29,615 nt of DNA, from the NCBI GenBank assembly GCA_036744795.1, contig DAIOHK010000028.1, forward strand, positions 1 through 29,615, read 5' to 3'. Shown piece after piece: positions 7,605 to 15,908 of this stretch (position 1 is its first letter; every line of letters begins with the position of its first letter). The notes beneath the pieces were generated by a model. That model did no database searches. It was given only the letters and a program-made list of their open reading frames with translations, and was not told where the DNA came from. A program made the position numbers and the translations under genes. This DNA comes from UBA5486 sp036744795 (lineage in GTDB: Bacteria > Bacillota > UBA4882 > UBA10575).

Positions 7605-9497
7605 TTAACAATTTGGGTCATATGCTTGGAAAGGCGAAGCCGGAAGCCCTTCTTTATTATAAAGGTTGGCTTGATTAGGATTGTCTGCCCAGGCATATCT
7701 AACCCCAGTAGGTTGTTTCACCTGAGTACCGAAGACTTTAATTTTATTTCCGGCAATCTCTGCTACTGCCGGATAGAAATTTCTGTTGCTGTCACATACT
7801 TCAAAACCTTGTAAAGAGCCGCCTTTAGCCATCAAGCCGCTGCCAATACTATCAAAATACAGTTCCACGATGTTTTCTTTTATTTCTATTCTATCAAATA
7901 AGGGTCCCTGATGAATAACATCTTGCCCATAAGCTAATTTATCCGCACATAATGCTAACCTGGTACCGACTGCCTTTTTGTTCTGTGGATGTAAATCATT
8001 ATGTTCGCCAACATCAATAGTGACTGCCATTGCTGTGTTGGGCAAGGAAAGGGTTAATCTTTGTTCTTCCCGTAGTTGTGCCCAGTTTGATTCTACCGGG
8101 TTACTGGCAGGAACCATAAAATTAGCCAATTGCACGTACAAGAAGGGGAAATCACCGCAATTCCAAAGTCCGCGCCACTGATGAATTAATGCGGTAAAAA
8201 GTTCTCGGTAATTATAGGGATGATCGGTATTGGATTCTCCTTGATACCATATGACCCCTTGGATCGGATAATTTTTCAAGGGTGCAATCATACCATTAAA
8301 GACACCGGTTGGTATGTATTGAAAAAAGGTGGCCTGCGGTAGAGTCCCCATCACTGCACCAATTTTATATTTCCAAGAGCCGGTTAAGTCAATTTCATAG
8401 GGACCGGCAATCAGGTTGTAGGGCTTATCTTTTACAAAACCACCGATCCCGCGGTTACTAATTACCCGTACCACAATCGTATTTTTCCCTACTTTTAGAA
8501 TACCTTTAGGGATTGGATACTTTCTGGGTGGATATTGATACTCGGTCTTTCCCACTAAAACTCCGTTGATATAAGTATCATCAGCATCAACGATTGCTCC
8601 CATCCGTAGAACAGCTTCCTGCTCCAGCATAGCCTCAGGGATCTCTATTTCCTTACGAAACCAGACCGAACCATTAATCGATTCCAATTTGCTGTTAGCC
8701 CAGGAATTAGGGATTTCAAAACTATCCCAAGAGGAATCATCGTAGGATGGTTTACTCCAAACGTAATCATTCAAGCATCCGCTATCTTCTTCGTTTAACT
8801 CTTTATACCACTTGTTCATTTGTTCGTTCTCAGTAGTAATTATCTTATTTACATAATTATCATTTTGGCATTGGGCTAGAATTTTTTCGTAGCCGCTAAA
8901 TTTTCTGATGGCCTCTTCGCTTAACCAGGCCTCAACCGGAGTACCACCGACTGCAGTCTGGATTAGGCCAATAGGAATCTTATATTTTTCATAAAGGTAT
9001 TGAGCAAAGAAATATCCAACTGCACTAAAGTCCATTACATTTTGGGGAGTTACTGCCATCCAATTACCACCAGAGAGTTCGGTTCTGGGTCCATGAAAAT
9101 CATATACCATTGGGACAGTAAACTGACGAATAAAAGGATTGAATGCGGTTTTTACTTCATTCTCAAATAGATCTAAAGTTCTATTAATGGGGAGTTCCAT
9201 ATTTGATTGTCCGCCTAGCACCCAGACATCGCCAACTAGGATATCATCAATAATATACTCGTCGTTCTGTCCGGAGATCTCCATTTTCCAGGGCCCGCCC
9301 GCAGCCATTGGTTTTAAAATAATTTGCCAGTTTCCTACATGGTCTGCTGTTGTTATGTAGGTTTTATCACGGAAATTTAAGGTTAGAGTTTCATTGGGCT
9401 CTGCTTTTCCCCAAATTTTTACTTCAGTATTTCTTTGCAAGACCATCCCATTACTTAATAAGGGAGATAAAAACAATTGATTATGCTTTTTATTCAT
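7605..9497 (-). CDS. Sialate O-acetylesterase-like carbohydrate esterase
   Basis: This is a 630-residue SGNH-fold acetylesterase of the sialate O-acetylesterase (SASA) family, which removes acetyl groups from sugars of glycans. The motifs are present: GGQSNM with catalytic Ser98, WYQGESN in the middle, and DLHPQNK with the Asp-His pair near 501-503. Between them (about residues 265-380) lies an inserted galactose-binding-like beta-sandwich (YDDSSWDSFEIPN...SVWFRKEIEIP), common in this family. No signal peptide is evident, so the protein is probably cytoplasmic. The frame extends to a GTG at 9542, but ATG at 9497 is preferred. It follows GGGGGT, and it overlaps the end (GATGAATAA) of the decayed SGNH-hydrolase upstream, a typical translational-coupling arrangement. 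It probably acted with that partner on acetylated plant or host polysaccharide. Confidence 0.9.
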   Translation of the reverse strand: MNKKHNQLFLSPLLSNGMVLQRNTEVKIWGKAEPNETLTLNFRDKTYITTADHVGNWQIILKPMAAGGPWKMEISGQNDEYIIDDILVGDVWVLGGQSNMELPINRTLDLFENEVKTAFNPFIRQFTVPMVYDFHGPRTELSGGNWMAVTPQNVMDFSAVGYFFAQYLYEKYKIPIGLIQTAVGGTPVEAWLSEEAIRKFSGYEKILAQCQNDNYVNKIITTENEQMNKWYKELNEEDSGCLNDYVWSKPSYDDSSWDSFEIPNSWANSKLESINGSVWFRKEIEIPEAMLEQEAVLRMGAIVDADDTYINGVLVGKTEYQYPPRKYPIPKGILKVGKNTIVVRVISNRGIGGFVKDKPYNLIAGPYEIDLTGSWKYKIGAVMGTLPQATFFQYIPTGVFNGMIAPLKNYPIQGVIWYQGESNTDHPYNYRELFTALIHQWRGLWNCGDFPFLYVQLANFMVPASNPVESNWAQLREEQRLTLSLPNTAMAVTIDVGEHNDLHPQNKKAVGTRLALCADKLAYGQDVIHQGPLFDRIEIKENIVELYFDSIGSGLMAKGGSLQGFEVCDSNRNFYPAVAEIAGNKIKVFGTQVKQPTGVRYAWADNPNQANLYNKEGLPASPFQAYDPNC

Positions 9498-10253
9498 CGC
9501 AATACCCCCAGGCCAGAATGGTGAATTCTTTATTTTCAGCACCTTCTGCCATTTTAATTTCTATTTGATGATTTTTTACCGTTTTATCGCTAAAAAACTA
9601 ATTTTGTTACAGGATTATTCCATCCGGAACTATTATAGCCATTGACATGAAGCTTTTTACCCCATCTACATAGACCTCAACTGCACCAGTGATCATATTC
9701 TTACTTTCTTTATATATCAGAAATAAGTTTTTGCAATCGAGATTTAAGATAAAACTCTCATTTAGTGCGCCTATTTTATGTATCCAGCCCTTTGGGAACT
9801 GCTTGATTGTTCGGGCTTCAGTAAAACCGCCTAATTTATATATTTTACATTATTACCTGTCCCAAAGGTTTGGGAAAAATAATCATAGGATAATTTTGCA
9901 TAACAACCATTAGGGCCTCCATTGTAGCCTTCTGTGATTGAACCGCCAAGATACACCATGATAAGCTCCTGGCCTTTGTTTGCTTTTTCAAGAGCCTTTT
10001 TCATCCGATAATTATTGCCGGTACTGATTAAAGAACGTGCTACCATTTTTTCGTAAGTATCTGTTTTAGCTTTTTGGTCATTATCCATCTTATTTAGGTT
10101 TTTATCCTCCAGTTTGGTAGTGCTTTCGTTAATCGTGGACAGAGGATCTTTGGTAACCCCTGGTCCGGAACAAATTACTTTTCCCGGATAAACAGTTAAT
10201 TGTATACTCAAAACAAAGATGCATAACAAAATTATACTATCTTTCTTAATCAA
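9490..10253 (-). pseudogene. SGNH/GDSL hydrolase, broken by internal deletion and frameshifts
   Basis: The first 140 codons (10253 to 9831) are a lipoprotein- or secreted-type N-terminus (hydrophobic residues 5-22) followed by block I of an SGNH hydrolase, VYLGGSITEGYNGG, and then a stop after VKYIN. The rest of the catalytic core is missing. Downstream, three shifted frames give the family's C-terminal domain: FILNLDCKNLFLIYKES and VEVYVDG; then KKLHVNGYNSSGWNNPVT; then IEIKMAEGAENKEFTILAW, ending at TAA 9490-9492. The two later shifts fall in an A-run and a T-run. So one large deletion and two small indels have destroyed the gene. Its ribosome site (GAGGTGAG) and ATG are intact, so the 140-aa N-terminal piece may still be made. 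Confidence 0.85.
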
Positions 10254-10598
10254 TTATAACTCACCTCATAGATAATATTAATAATAATTTACAATATTGA
10301 TACCTTTTTTAGGATATTATAACACTTTCTGTTGCGATAAACCAATAGTTATAGTAGTATACATTATGTAGGCTACAACTTATGAGATGAGAAAATTGCA
10401 TAATGTATCTCTAGCTTGCCCTGGTCGCTTGTTACTCGGGTTGAATGACAACTTATAAAAAGTTATTCCGATTTTTTCTTTAATTTCTTAGAACACACCT
10501 TCAATCAGAATATGTTGTTAGAAAATTTGTAGTGGGGCTATCTAATTTAAAATAATTAATTATGCGATTCCTTTCAAAAAATTACGGAGAGTTTAGAT
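10254..10598. other. Divergent intergenic region with inverted repeat
   Basis: This 345-bp AT-rich region separates the minus-strand esterase remnant from the LysR gene. It contains the 10-bp inverted repeat annotated at 10359-10408 and the ribosome sites of both flanking genes: GAGGTGAG on the minus strand near 10262, and ACGGAGAG on the plus strand near 10583. No RNA gene was recognised. Confidence 0.5.
10359..10408. repeat. 10-bp perfect inverted repeat, possible regulator site
   Basis: ATACATTATG at 10359-10368 is the exact reverse complement of CATAATGTAT at 10399-10408, with 30 bases between. It lies midway between the divergent LysR gene and the SGNH remnant, the usual place for a LysR-type binding region. 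The spacing equals about four helical turns centre to centre (40 bp), so both half-sites face the same side of the DNA. Function is inferred. Confidence 0.45.
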
Positions 10599-11573
10599 AT
10601 GAGATCACAGGATTTAGAGTATGTGCTTACCTTAGCTGAAGAAAAAAGTTTTTCTAAGGCAGCACAGAAACTATTTATTACGCAACCTTCTTTAAGCCAG
10701 TTCATTAAAAATCTAGAATCGCGATTAAATGTTGAATTATTTGATCGGAGTTCTTCTCCTGTCAAATTGACTTATGCCGGAGAAATATATGTCAATGCTG
10801 CACGCAGGATACAAGCTGTTTTGGAAGAGTTGAACACACAATTTACTGATCTTCATAATCTAAAGATTGGCGAGTTTACTATTGGGACTACACCGTTCCG
10901 TGCTTCCTGTTTATTGCCAAAAAGTATTGCTGCCTTTCATCAGAAGTTTCCAGGGGTTCATATTCATATTGTCGAAGAAAGGGAAGCTTTTTTACAAGCT
11001 GCTTTATTAGAAGGTAATATGGATTTATCGATTATGTCGGGCCCGGTTGATGATCAAGTGCTTCATTCGGAGATCCTAGCTGAGGAGCAACTGTACATGG
11101 CTGTTCCTCCTAATAGTCCATTTAACAAAGGCAAAGAGGAATATCAAGTTTCAGCAGAAGATATTATGATGGATACTCGTCATCTATATCAAGTTACTCC
11201 CATAGAACTATCACTTGCTGTAAAAGAAAAATTCATCCTTTTACGCCAGGAACAGAATGTTAGGAATATGGTAGGGGAATTAGCGCAAATGGCTGAATTT
11301 AACTCTGAAAACATTCTATATACAGAACGCCTAGAAACAGCTTTTTTCTGGACTTTATCAGGGATTGCCTGTTCTTTTATTCCGGATACCTTGATTCGTT
11401 TTGGTAATTATAAAAAACATCCAATCTATTACAAATTAAACAATTCATTAGCTAAACGTAATATTATTGTTGCTTTTAAGAAAAACAGATATTTATCGAA
11501 GGCAGCTTCAGAATATATTCTACTCTTAAAACAATTAATCGGATATGGTACTTGGTTACCGCCAACTTCCTAA
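10599..11573 (+). CDS. LysR-family transcriptional regulator
   Basis: The 324-residue protein has the LysR layout. A winged helix-turn-helix occupies residues 1-60 (QDLEYVLTLAEEKSFSKAAQKL, then QPSLSQFIKNLESRL and LFDRS). A linker helix follows, then a periplasmic-binding-like effector domain from about 90 to 295 (GEFTIGTTPFRASCLLP...). The ATG follows ACGGAGAG at normal spacing. LysR proteins often control a divergent gene, which here is the SGNH/esterase pair, with a candidate operator in between. The next gene starts almost at its stop codon, so the two probably share a transcript. Ligand unknown. Confidence 0.93.
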   Translation: MRSQDLEYVLTLAEEKSFSKAAQKLFITQPSLSQFIKNLESRLNVELFDRSSSPVKLTYAGEIYVNAARRIQAVLEELNTQFTDLHNLKIGEFTIGTTPFRASCLLPKSIAAFHQKFPGVHIHIVEEREAFLQAALLEGNMDLSIMSGPVDDQVLHSEILAEEQLYMAVPPNSPFNKGKEEYQVSAEDIMMDTRHLYQVTPIELSLAVKEKFILLRQEQNVRNMVGELAQMAEFNSENILYTERLETAFFWTLSGIACSFIPDTLIRFGNYKKHPIYYKLNNSLAKRNIIVAFKKNRYLSKAASEYILLLKQLIGYGTWLPPTS

Positions 11574-11612
11574 TTGAAAGATTTGAGAAAAGAAAGGATA
11601 GAAAAGAAATCG

Positions 11613-12254
11613 ATGCAAAACAAGATAAATCATGAACAAACACCCTATATACCTGGGTACCTTATGGTAAAATCAGAGTATCAGGAATTTTCAGAGCTTT
11701 TCTGTCGAATTGATGCTTTATTGAAAGTGAAAGTTCGAGTCTCCATCGCTATTGATGGAAATAGCAGTGCTGGAAAAACTAGCTTAGCTGCCTTGCTAAA
11801 TGAGGTGTATGATGCCAATATATTTCATATGGATCATTTTTTTCTTAGGCCTGAACAGAGGACCACAGAACGTTTACAAGAGGTTGGAGGGAATGTGGAT
11901 TATCTCCGTTTTAAAGAGGAAGTAATCTGTGGTTTACAAAGCGGAGGTGAATTTCAGTATCAAAGATATGATTGTCAACAACAGGCGCTTGTAGAATATA
12001 TAAATGTAGTACCAAAACCGGTGAATATAATAGAAGGTGTTTATAGTTTGCACCCTACTTTAATTGAACATTATGATCTTAAGGTTTTTTTGCGTGTTGA
12101 TCCAGATGAACAAAGCAGACGAATCTTAAAAAGGAATGGAGAAGAACTGCATCAACGGTTTCTTTGTGAATGGATACCAATGGAAAACCGGTATTTTGAG
12201 GAAATGAGGATCGAGGAGCAAGCTGATCTTGTTTTTAGAAGTAATGAGCTATAA
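11613..12254 (+). CDS. Uridine-kinase-like P-loop protein
   Basis: This 213-residue P-loop protein of the uridine kinase/phosphoribulokinase-like group has Walker A G49-NSSAGKTS (K55) and a second acidic motif around D74 (HMDHFFLRP), the place of the nucleoside-contacting Asp in uridine kinases. IIEGVYSLHP resembles the family's Walker-B-region strand, and RRILKRNGEE is a lid-like stretch. It is probably a cytosolic kinase of a small substrate, but the substrate is not certain from the sequence. The frame is open from a TTG at 11574 right after the LysR stop; ATG at 11613 is preferred as the first ATG, although its ribosome site is poor (AGAAAGG is rather far, TTG 11583 is an alternative). 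Its 3' end overlaps the convergent LysE gene by 20 bp. Confidence 0.8.
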   Translation: MQNKINHEQTPYIPGYLMVKSEYQEFSELFCRIDALLKVKVRVSIAIDGNSSAGKTSLAALLNEVYDANIFHMDHFFLRPEQRTTERLQEVGGNVDYLRFKEEVICGLQSGGEFQYQRYDCQQQALVEYINVVPKPVNIIEGVYSLHPTLIEHYDLKVFLRVDPDEQSRRILKRNGEELHQRFLCEWIPMENRYFEEMRIEEQADLVFRSNEL

Positions 12255-12879
12255 TTTTCACTGATGAGATTAGAAAACTGGTACCAAATCCAATTAGACT
12301 AAAACCCAAGATTGCTATTATTACTTTATAGACTTTCAAATTTATAAAGGTTCTTGTTTTACTAACCAGCAGAGAAATAAATGTGTACCAAGTAAAATCG
12401 GAGAGTATATGCCCCAGGTAAAAGAGGCTGACTCCGATAAGCCCAAAGGTATTATAGGAATTCATAATAAGTCCAAGGCCAATAGCAGCCCACCAAACTA
12501 TAAAATAAGGATTTGCTGCGCTGACCAGAGCACTTCCGATTACTAGATTACCGGATTTAATATTAGCTTCATTTGTAAAATCAATTGATACTTTTCCCAG
12601 GAAACTATCTTTGACCATGCTTATACCAAAAAATAACAAAACAATACCGCCGAGTATTCCAATAATCAATTGGGCAAATGCTGTACCTAGGTATTGACCG
12701 ATACCTAGAAGGATCAGTATTACCAGTATAAGTTCGAGTAAGGCATGGCCGATAGAAATCATTAAACCTGCTTTAGCACCTGTCTTTATGCTTTTATCCA
12801 AGGTATATGTGAGTAATGAACCAGGCATTATTGCACCGGAATAACCAATCAGTAGTGACTGGATGAAGATTTCAAGCAA
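12235..12879 (-). CDS. LysE-family (amino-acid exporter type) membrane protein
   Basis: The 214-residue, very hydrophobic protein has about six membrane segments, the size and pattern of LysE/RhtB exporters. The N-terminal GYSGAIMPGSLLTYTL matches the family's conserved GPG-like first helix. SAANPYFIVWWAAIG in the middle is the conserved NPK-like segment of the second half. It is expected to export amino acids or related small molecules; the substrate is not determinable here. The start is TTG at 12879, preceded by GGAG nine bases upstream. The gene is convergent with and overlaps the kinase-like gene by 20 bp, with no terminator between them. Confidence 0.88.
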   Translation of the reverse strand: MLEIFIQSLLIGYSGAIMPGSLLTYTLDKSIKTGAKAGLMISIGHALLELILVILILLGIGQYLGTAFAQLIIGILGGIVLLFFGISMVKDSFLGKVSIDFTNEANIKSGNLVIGSALVSAANPYFIVWWAAIGLGLIMNSYNTFGLIGVSLFYLGHILSDFTWYTFISLLVSKTRTFINLKVYKVIIAILGFSLIGFGTSFLISSVKIIAHYF

Positions 12880-12955
12880 GTTATCACACTCCGGATTCAG
12901 GTATTTAGATTAAATATTAAGCTAAAAGTAGAATCATTACGAAGTATCTTTTTAA

Positions 12956-13525
12956 TTAGCCCTTTTTTAGCAAAAGATCATGATGTGCAACTTTACTCGA
13001 AAGATGATCAAGTTTCTCTTCAATTCTGGATAAGGTGTTTAAGATGCGATCATTTACCTCAAGTTGTATTTCCCGAGCATCAAAAAGAGCGTTAAGTTTT
13101 TTGCCGTGGTCATGTTCGATTCTGGCGACGGCTTGATTAGTCTTATCAAGTCTTTCGGATAGAGCATTAAGTTTCAAGCTATTGTCAGCGACAGCCTGGT
13201 TAGTTTTATCAAGTCTTTCAGATAGAGCATTAAGTTTCAAACTATTATCGGCGACGGCTTGATGGGTCTTATCAAGTCTTTCAGACAGGGCATTAAGCTT
13301 CTCGCCATGGTCATGTTCGATTCTGGCGACGGCTTGATTGGTCTTATCAAGTCTTTCGGACAGAGCGTTAAGTTTCTCGCCGTGATTATGTTCAATTCTG
13401 GCGATAGCCTGACTGTTTTGTTCTAGTTTCTCCGAAAACTGTTGTTGATTGGATTTAATCTCTGTTATTTCTTGAGTTATTCTAACTAGGTGATCTACAA
13501 CTATTTGGAACTTATCAGTCTTCAT
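12956..13525 (-). CDS. Repetitive coiled-coil protein
   Basis: This 189-residue hydrophilic protein has no signal peptide or membrane segment and is almost all helical. Residues 52-143 are four near-identical tandem units starting LNALSERLDKT(N/H)QAVA, of 25, 21, 21 and 25 residues. The preceding residues 31-51 (SEKLEQNSQAIARIEHNHGEK) and the tail (about 144-185) are divergent versions. The heptad pattern predicts a long coiled coil, so it is probably an oligomer or scaffold. Function is unknown. The ATG is preceded by GGAGGTGATGGAAG. Next upstream on this strand there is a 600-bp gap, so it is probably transcribed alone. Confidence 0.75.
   Translation of the reverse strand: MKTDKFQIVVDHLVRITQEITEIKSNQQQFSEKLEQNSQAIARIEHNHGEKLNALSERLDKTNQAVARIEHDHGEKLNALSERLDKTHQAVADNSLKLNALSERLDKTNQAVADNSLKLNALSERLDKTNQAVARIEHDHGKKLNALFDAREIQLEVNDRILNTLSRIEEKLDHLSSKVAHHDLLLKKG
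13097..13372 (-). repeat. In-gene tandem repeat (75/63/63/75 bp units)
   Basis: Four direct repeats encode residues 52-143 of the coiled-coil protein. The 21-residue units are exactly three heptads; the 25-residue units carry four extra residues (ARIEHDHG versus ADNS). All unit lengths are multiples of 3, so recombination would not shift the frame. Confidence 0.9.
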
Positions 13526-14129
13526 CTTCCATCACCTCCGTTAATAGATAACTTTTAAGTGATACTTTCGATGATGGTATAATAAACCGAGTTACTTTAA
13601 ACTATATCTTTAAGGCTTTAGGTGCAAGTAGAGTTTATATCTATCTTCCTTATTGTACCAAAAAACTATAGGAAAAACTATAATTATTTTGCAGCCAGTT
13701 TGAACCAGAAGTATAGATTTTAGTTTGAATAAAGTCATATGCGTAATATAATTGTTATATCCGCCAAAGAAAGATTCAAAAATGCGGAATTATTATTATC
13801 AAAAGTGAAAATCTCACTAGCAAGAGCTTTTTTGTAGCTATTTCGAATAGGAGTTAGATAATTTGAGGAGAAATAACGATTGATGTAAAAAAAGATTATA
13901 TTTGAGGGTATTGATTAAATCTAAAATATGGAGATTAGAGGTAATTATACAATTCTTTAATCTATGGTATATTTAATATAACAGTATTTTATGAGTATTA
14001 CTTACCTTTTGCACCTCCTGATTAACTGGGCTTTAATTTGTCAACAAAATTCCGGGGACCGAATTTAGCTTGACTTTTGCTTATTGGAAGGTACGGAATG
14101 TGAGATATTAGCGTGAGTTGGAGAGAATA
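13526..14129. other. AT-rich intergenic region
   Basis: About 600 bp without a convincing gene. A TATAAT at 13578-13583 lacks a good -35 partner. A GAGGAG near 13864 is followed only by a stop-containing frame. No RNA gene, repeat or terminator was recognised. The divergent ribosome sites of the neighbouring genes lie at its two ends. Confidence 0.5.
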
Positions 14130-14867
14130 ATGAAAGAATCAGAAAAAATACGGGAGACTGAGTTATACCAACCAATACATAATTATTTTGCGAAGCTTGG
14201 TTTTGAGGTGCATGCTGAGGTCAATGGCTGTGATATGACAGCTTCAAAAGATGGTGAGTTAATCATTATTGAGTTGAAATTAAATCTAAATCTGGATCTG
14301 TTAATTCAGGCGGTTAAGCGTCAGCGGTTATCTGAGTACGTATACATTGCCATCCAAAGACCAAACTATAGTATGTTTTCGCGAAAGTGGAAAGATTTGT
14401 ACTTTTTGGTTAGAAGACTGGAATTAGGGCTGATAACTGTTTCATTTAAGGGTGAGAGCCCGCAAGTAGATATTATCTTAAATCCTTACCCTTTTAATCG
14501 AGAACAGAGTATGCGGGCTACGAAGAAAAAAACAAAAAATATCATTGCGGAAATTCAAGGCCGGCATGGTAATTATAATGTAGGTGGAAGTACAGGAAAA
14601 AAGCTAATGACTGCTTATAAGGAGAATGTCATTCATATAGCTTGCTGCTTAAAAAAGTATGGTCAATTATCGCCTAAGAATCTAAGAGAATTAGGGACTG
14701 GGAAAAAAACCTTATCAATCTTGAATAAGAATTATTATGGATGGTTTGAACGGGTGGAGCGGGGAGTATATAAACTTAGTAATAAAGGGAAAACGGCATT
14801 AAATGATTTCCCGGAACTTGTTACTTATTACGAAGGGATTCTTAGCAAAGAAGATGAGAATGGTTAA
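14130..14867 (+). CDS. DUF2161-like PD-(D/E)XK protein
   Basis: The 245-residue cytosolic protein resembles the DUF2161 family of predicted PD-(D/E)XK phosphodiesterases. The nuclease-like core is at the N-terminus: E30, D35 (NGCDMTAS), the E48-L-K50 pair at the end of strand IIIELK, then Q60 in a following helix (LLIQAVKRQ). The C-terminal part (about residues 165-235) looks like a winged helix, with a helix-turn-helix-like LSPKNLRELGTGKKTLSIL and strand hairpin GWFERVERGVYKLSNKG. So it may bind DNA and cut it, or act on another substrate. ATG 14130 is chosen over TTG 14118 because GGAGAG (14120-14125) fits. The gene stands alone and is followed by a terminator. Its biological role is unknown; a defence link is possible but no partner is visible. 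Confidence 0.75.
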   Translation: MKESEKIRETELYQPIHNYFAKLGFEVHAEVNGCDMTASKDGELIIIELKLNLNLDLLIQAVKRQRLSEYVYIAIQRPNYSMFSRKWKDLYFLVRRLELGLITVSFKGESPQVDIILNPYPFNREQSMRATKKKTKNIIAEIQGRHGNYNVGGSTGKKLMTAYKENVIHIACCLKKYGQLSPKNLRELGTGKKTLSILNKNYYGWFERVERGVYKLSNKGKTALNDFPELVTYYEGILSKEDENG

Positions 14868-14870
14868 TAG

Positions 14871-14900
14871 AAGTCCTATTTTTGTGGGGCTTTTCTCTTT
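14871..14900 (+). terminator. Intrinsic terminator after the DUF2161-like gene
   Basis: AAGTCCTA (14871-14878) pairs with TGGGGCTT (14885-14892), using G-U pairs, across the loop TTTTTG. It is followed by TTTTCTCTTT. It begins 4 bases after the stop codon. Confidence 0.7.
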
Positions 14901-15082
14901 CTGTTTTGCTGTTGCTACTCAATTTGATAATTTTAGGCTTTCTGGTGAGAAACTTTAAAATTTAAAGTATTTCCGGCAAACAAAACTGGTTTTCAAGACT
15001 ATTAAACGGCAGTTAGACAAGTATTGAAATCAGTTTTAAATAGTAGCGGTAGAACTTAGTTAAGAAAAGATAAGGCAATCCA

Positions 15083-15111
15083 TTGCTCTGTGTCGGGTTT
15101 TATGATACTAT
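15083..15111 (+). promoter_or_regulatory. Promoter for riboswitch-mntP transcript
   Basis: TTGCTC at 15083-15088 and TACTAT at 15106-15111 with a 17-bp spacer give a sigma-A-like promoter. The start would fall near 15118, just before the riboswitch. TATGAT at 15101 is an alternative -10. Confidence 0.55.
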
Positions 15112-15130
15112 ATTAAACAACATTATTAAA

Positions 15131-15263
15131 TATCTATTCTGTGAGGGAGTAGTTTGCCCTGCTTTGCTGGGTGGTAAGTCAACATACCGGCCATTTTTGG
15201 CCTGGCTTATCTTAAAGAATAAGACTCATGGGTAGCTTTATAGGCTATCTCATGGGTCTTTTA
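15131..15263 (+). ncRNA. Manganese riboswitch (yybP-ykoY) with terminator
   Basis: The conserved pieces are visible in order: GAGGGAGTAG (near 15142), GGGTGGTAAGTCAACATACC (L1/L3 docking part), GGCC..GGCC arm, TGGCTTATCTT and AAGACTCATGGG. The expression platform is a strong hairpin: GACTCATGGGTAGC (15223-15236) pairs with GCTATCTCATGGGTC (15244-15258), with one bulge, followed by TTTTAATTT. In this class Mn2+ binding normally prevents termination and turns on exporters. mntP follows directly, which supports the call. Confidence 0.9.
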
Positions 15264-15282
15264 ATTTAGTGGAGGAAACAAA

Positions 15283-15840
15283 ATGGAACTATTTGAACTA
15301 TTTATTATTGCAGTTGGCTTATCAATGGATGCCTTTGCAGTAGCAATCTGCAAGGGATTATCACTGCAGCAAATGAGCTATAAGAAAGCAGTTATAACAG
15401 GTTGCTTTTTTGGTGGTTTTCAGGCCGTGATGCCATTGATCGGTTACATGTTAGGAACGCAGTTTCAGGATAGAATAGTATCAATTGACCATTGGATTGC
15501 CTTTGCCCTGCTTTCGTTAATTGGGATTAATATGATTCAAGAAGCGAAAAGTAATGATGAAAGAGTTGATGCCTCATTTAGTTTTAAAAATATGACGATA
15601 TTATCGTTCGCAACAAGCATCGATGCTTTAGCAGTAGGCGTAAGTTTTGCTTTTTTACAGATCAATATTATTCCTGCCATTTTTATAATTGGTGTTACAA
15701 CCTTTTTGTTTTCCTTTTTTGGGGTGAAAATAGGGAATCTGTTTGGTTCTAAATACAAATCAAAGGCGGAGCTGGCTGGTGGCCTGATCTTAATTGTGAT
15801 GGCAGTGAAAATACTTGTGGAGCATTTTGGTGTACTATAG
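15283..15840 (+). CDS. mntP: Manganese efflux pump MntP
   Basis: This 185-residue membrane protein has six predicted segments in two similar halves. The paired signatures are GLSMDAFAVAICKGLS (D16) and FATSIDALAVGVSFA (D113), whose acidic residues are known to be required in the family. It exports Mn2+ from the cytoplasm. The ATG follows GTGGAGG at normal spacing. It is controlled by the Mn2+ riboswitch upstream and ends at a hairpin shared with the convergent hsp20 gene. Confidence 0.95.
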   Translation: MELFELFIIAVGLSMDAFAVAICKGLSLQQMSYKKAVITGCFFGGFQAVMPLIGYMLGTQFQDRIVSIDHWIAFALLSLIGINMIQEAKSNDERVDASFSFKNMTILSFATSIDALAVGVSFAFLQINIIPAIFIIGVTTFLFSFFGVKIGNLFGSKYKSKAELAGGLILIVMAVKILVEHFGVL

Positions 15841-15880
15841 TTTTTTGATTTTGTTCTTTAATAAACTATTTTATTAGCGA

Positions 15881-15908
15881 AAAAAAAGCCATCCATGAGG
15901 ATGGCTTT
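15881..15908 (-). terminator. Shared terminator of hsp20 and mntP
   Basis: AAAGCCATCC (15885-15894) pairs perfectly with GGATGGCTTT (15899-15908) across ATGA. On the minus strand the stem is followed by eight T (the A-run ending at 15887), so it is best for hsp20, whose stop codon overlaps the stem. On the plus strand only TTTAG follows, so it may serve mntP weakly. Confidence 0.85.

Noticed and set aside
9498..9542. GTG start 15 codons upstream for the esterase.
   Set aside because: Those codons overlap the remnant end of the SGNH gene (frame ...TILAWGYCDE) and the ATG at 9497 has a ribosome site and coupling overlap.
13097..13372. Possible CRISPR array because of regular repeats.
   Set aside because: Repeats are in frame inside a coding gene, direct and adjacent with no unique spacers, and no cas genes are nearby.
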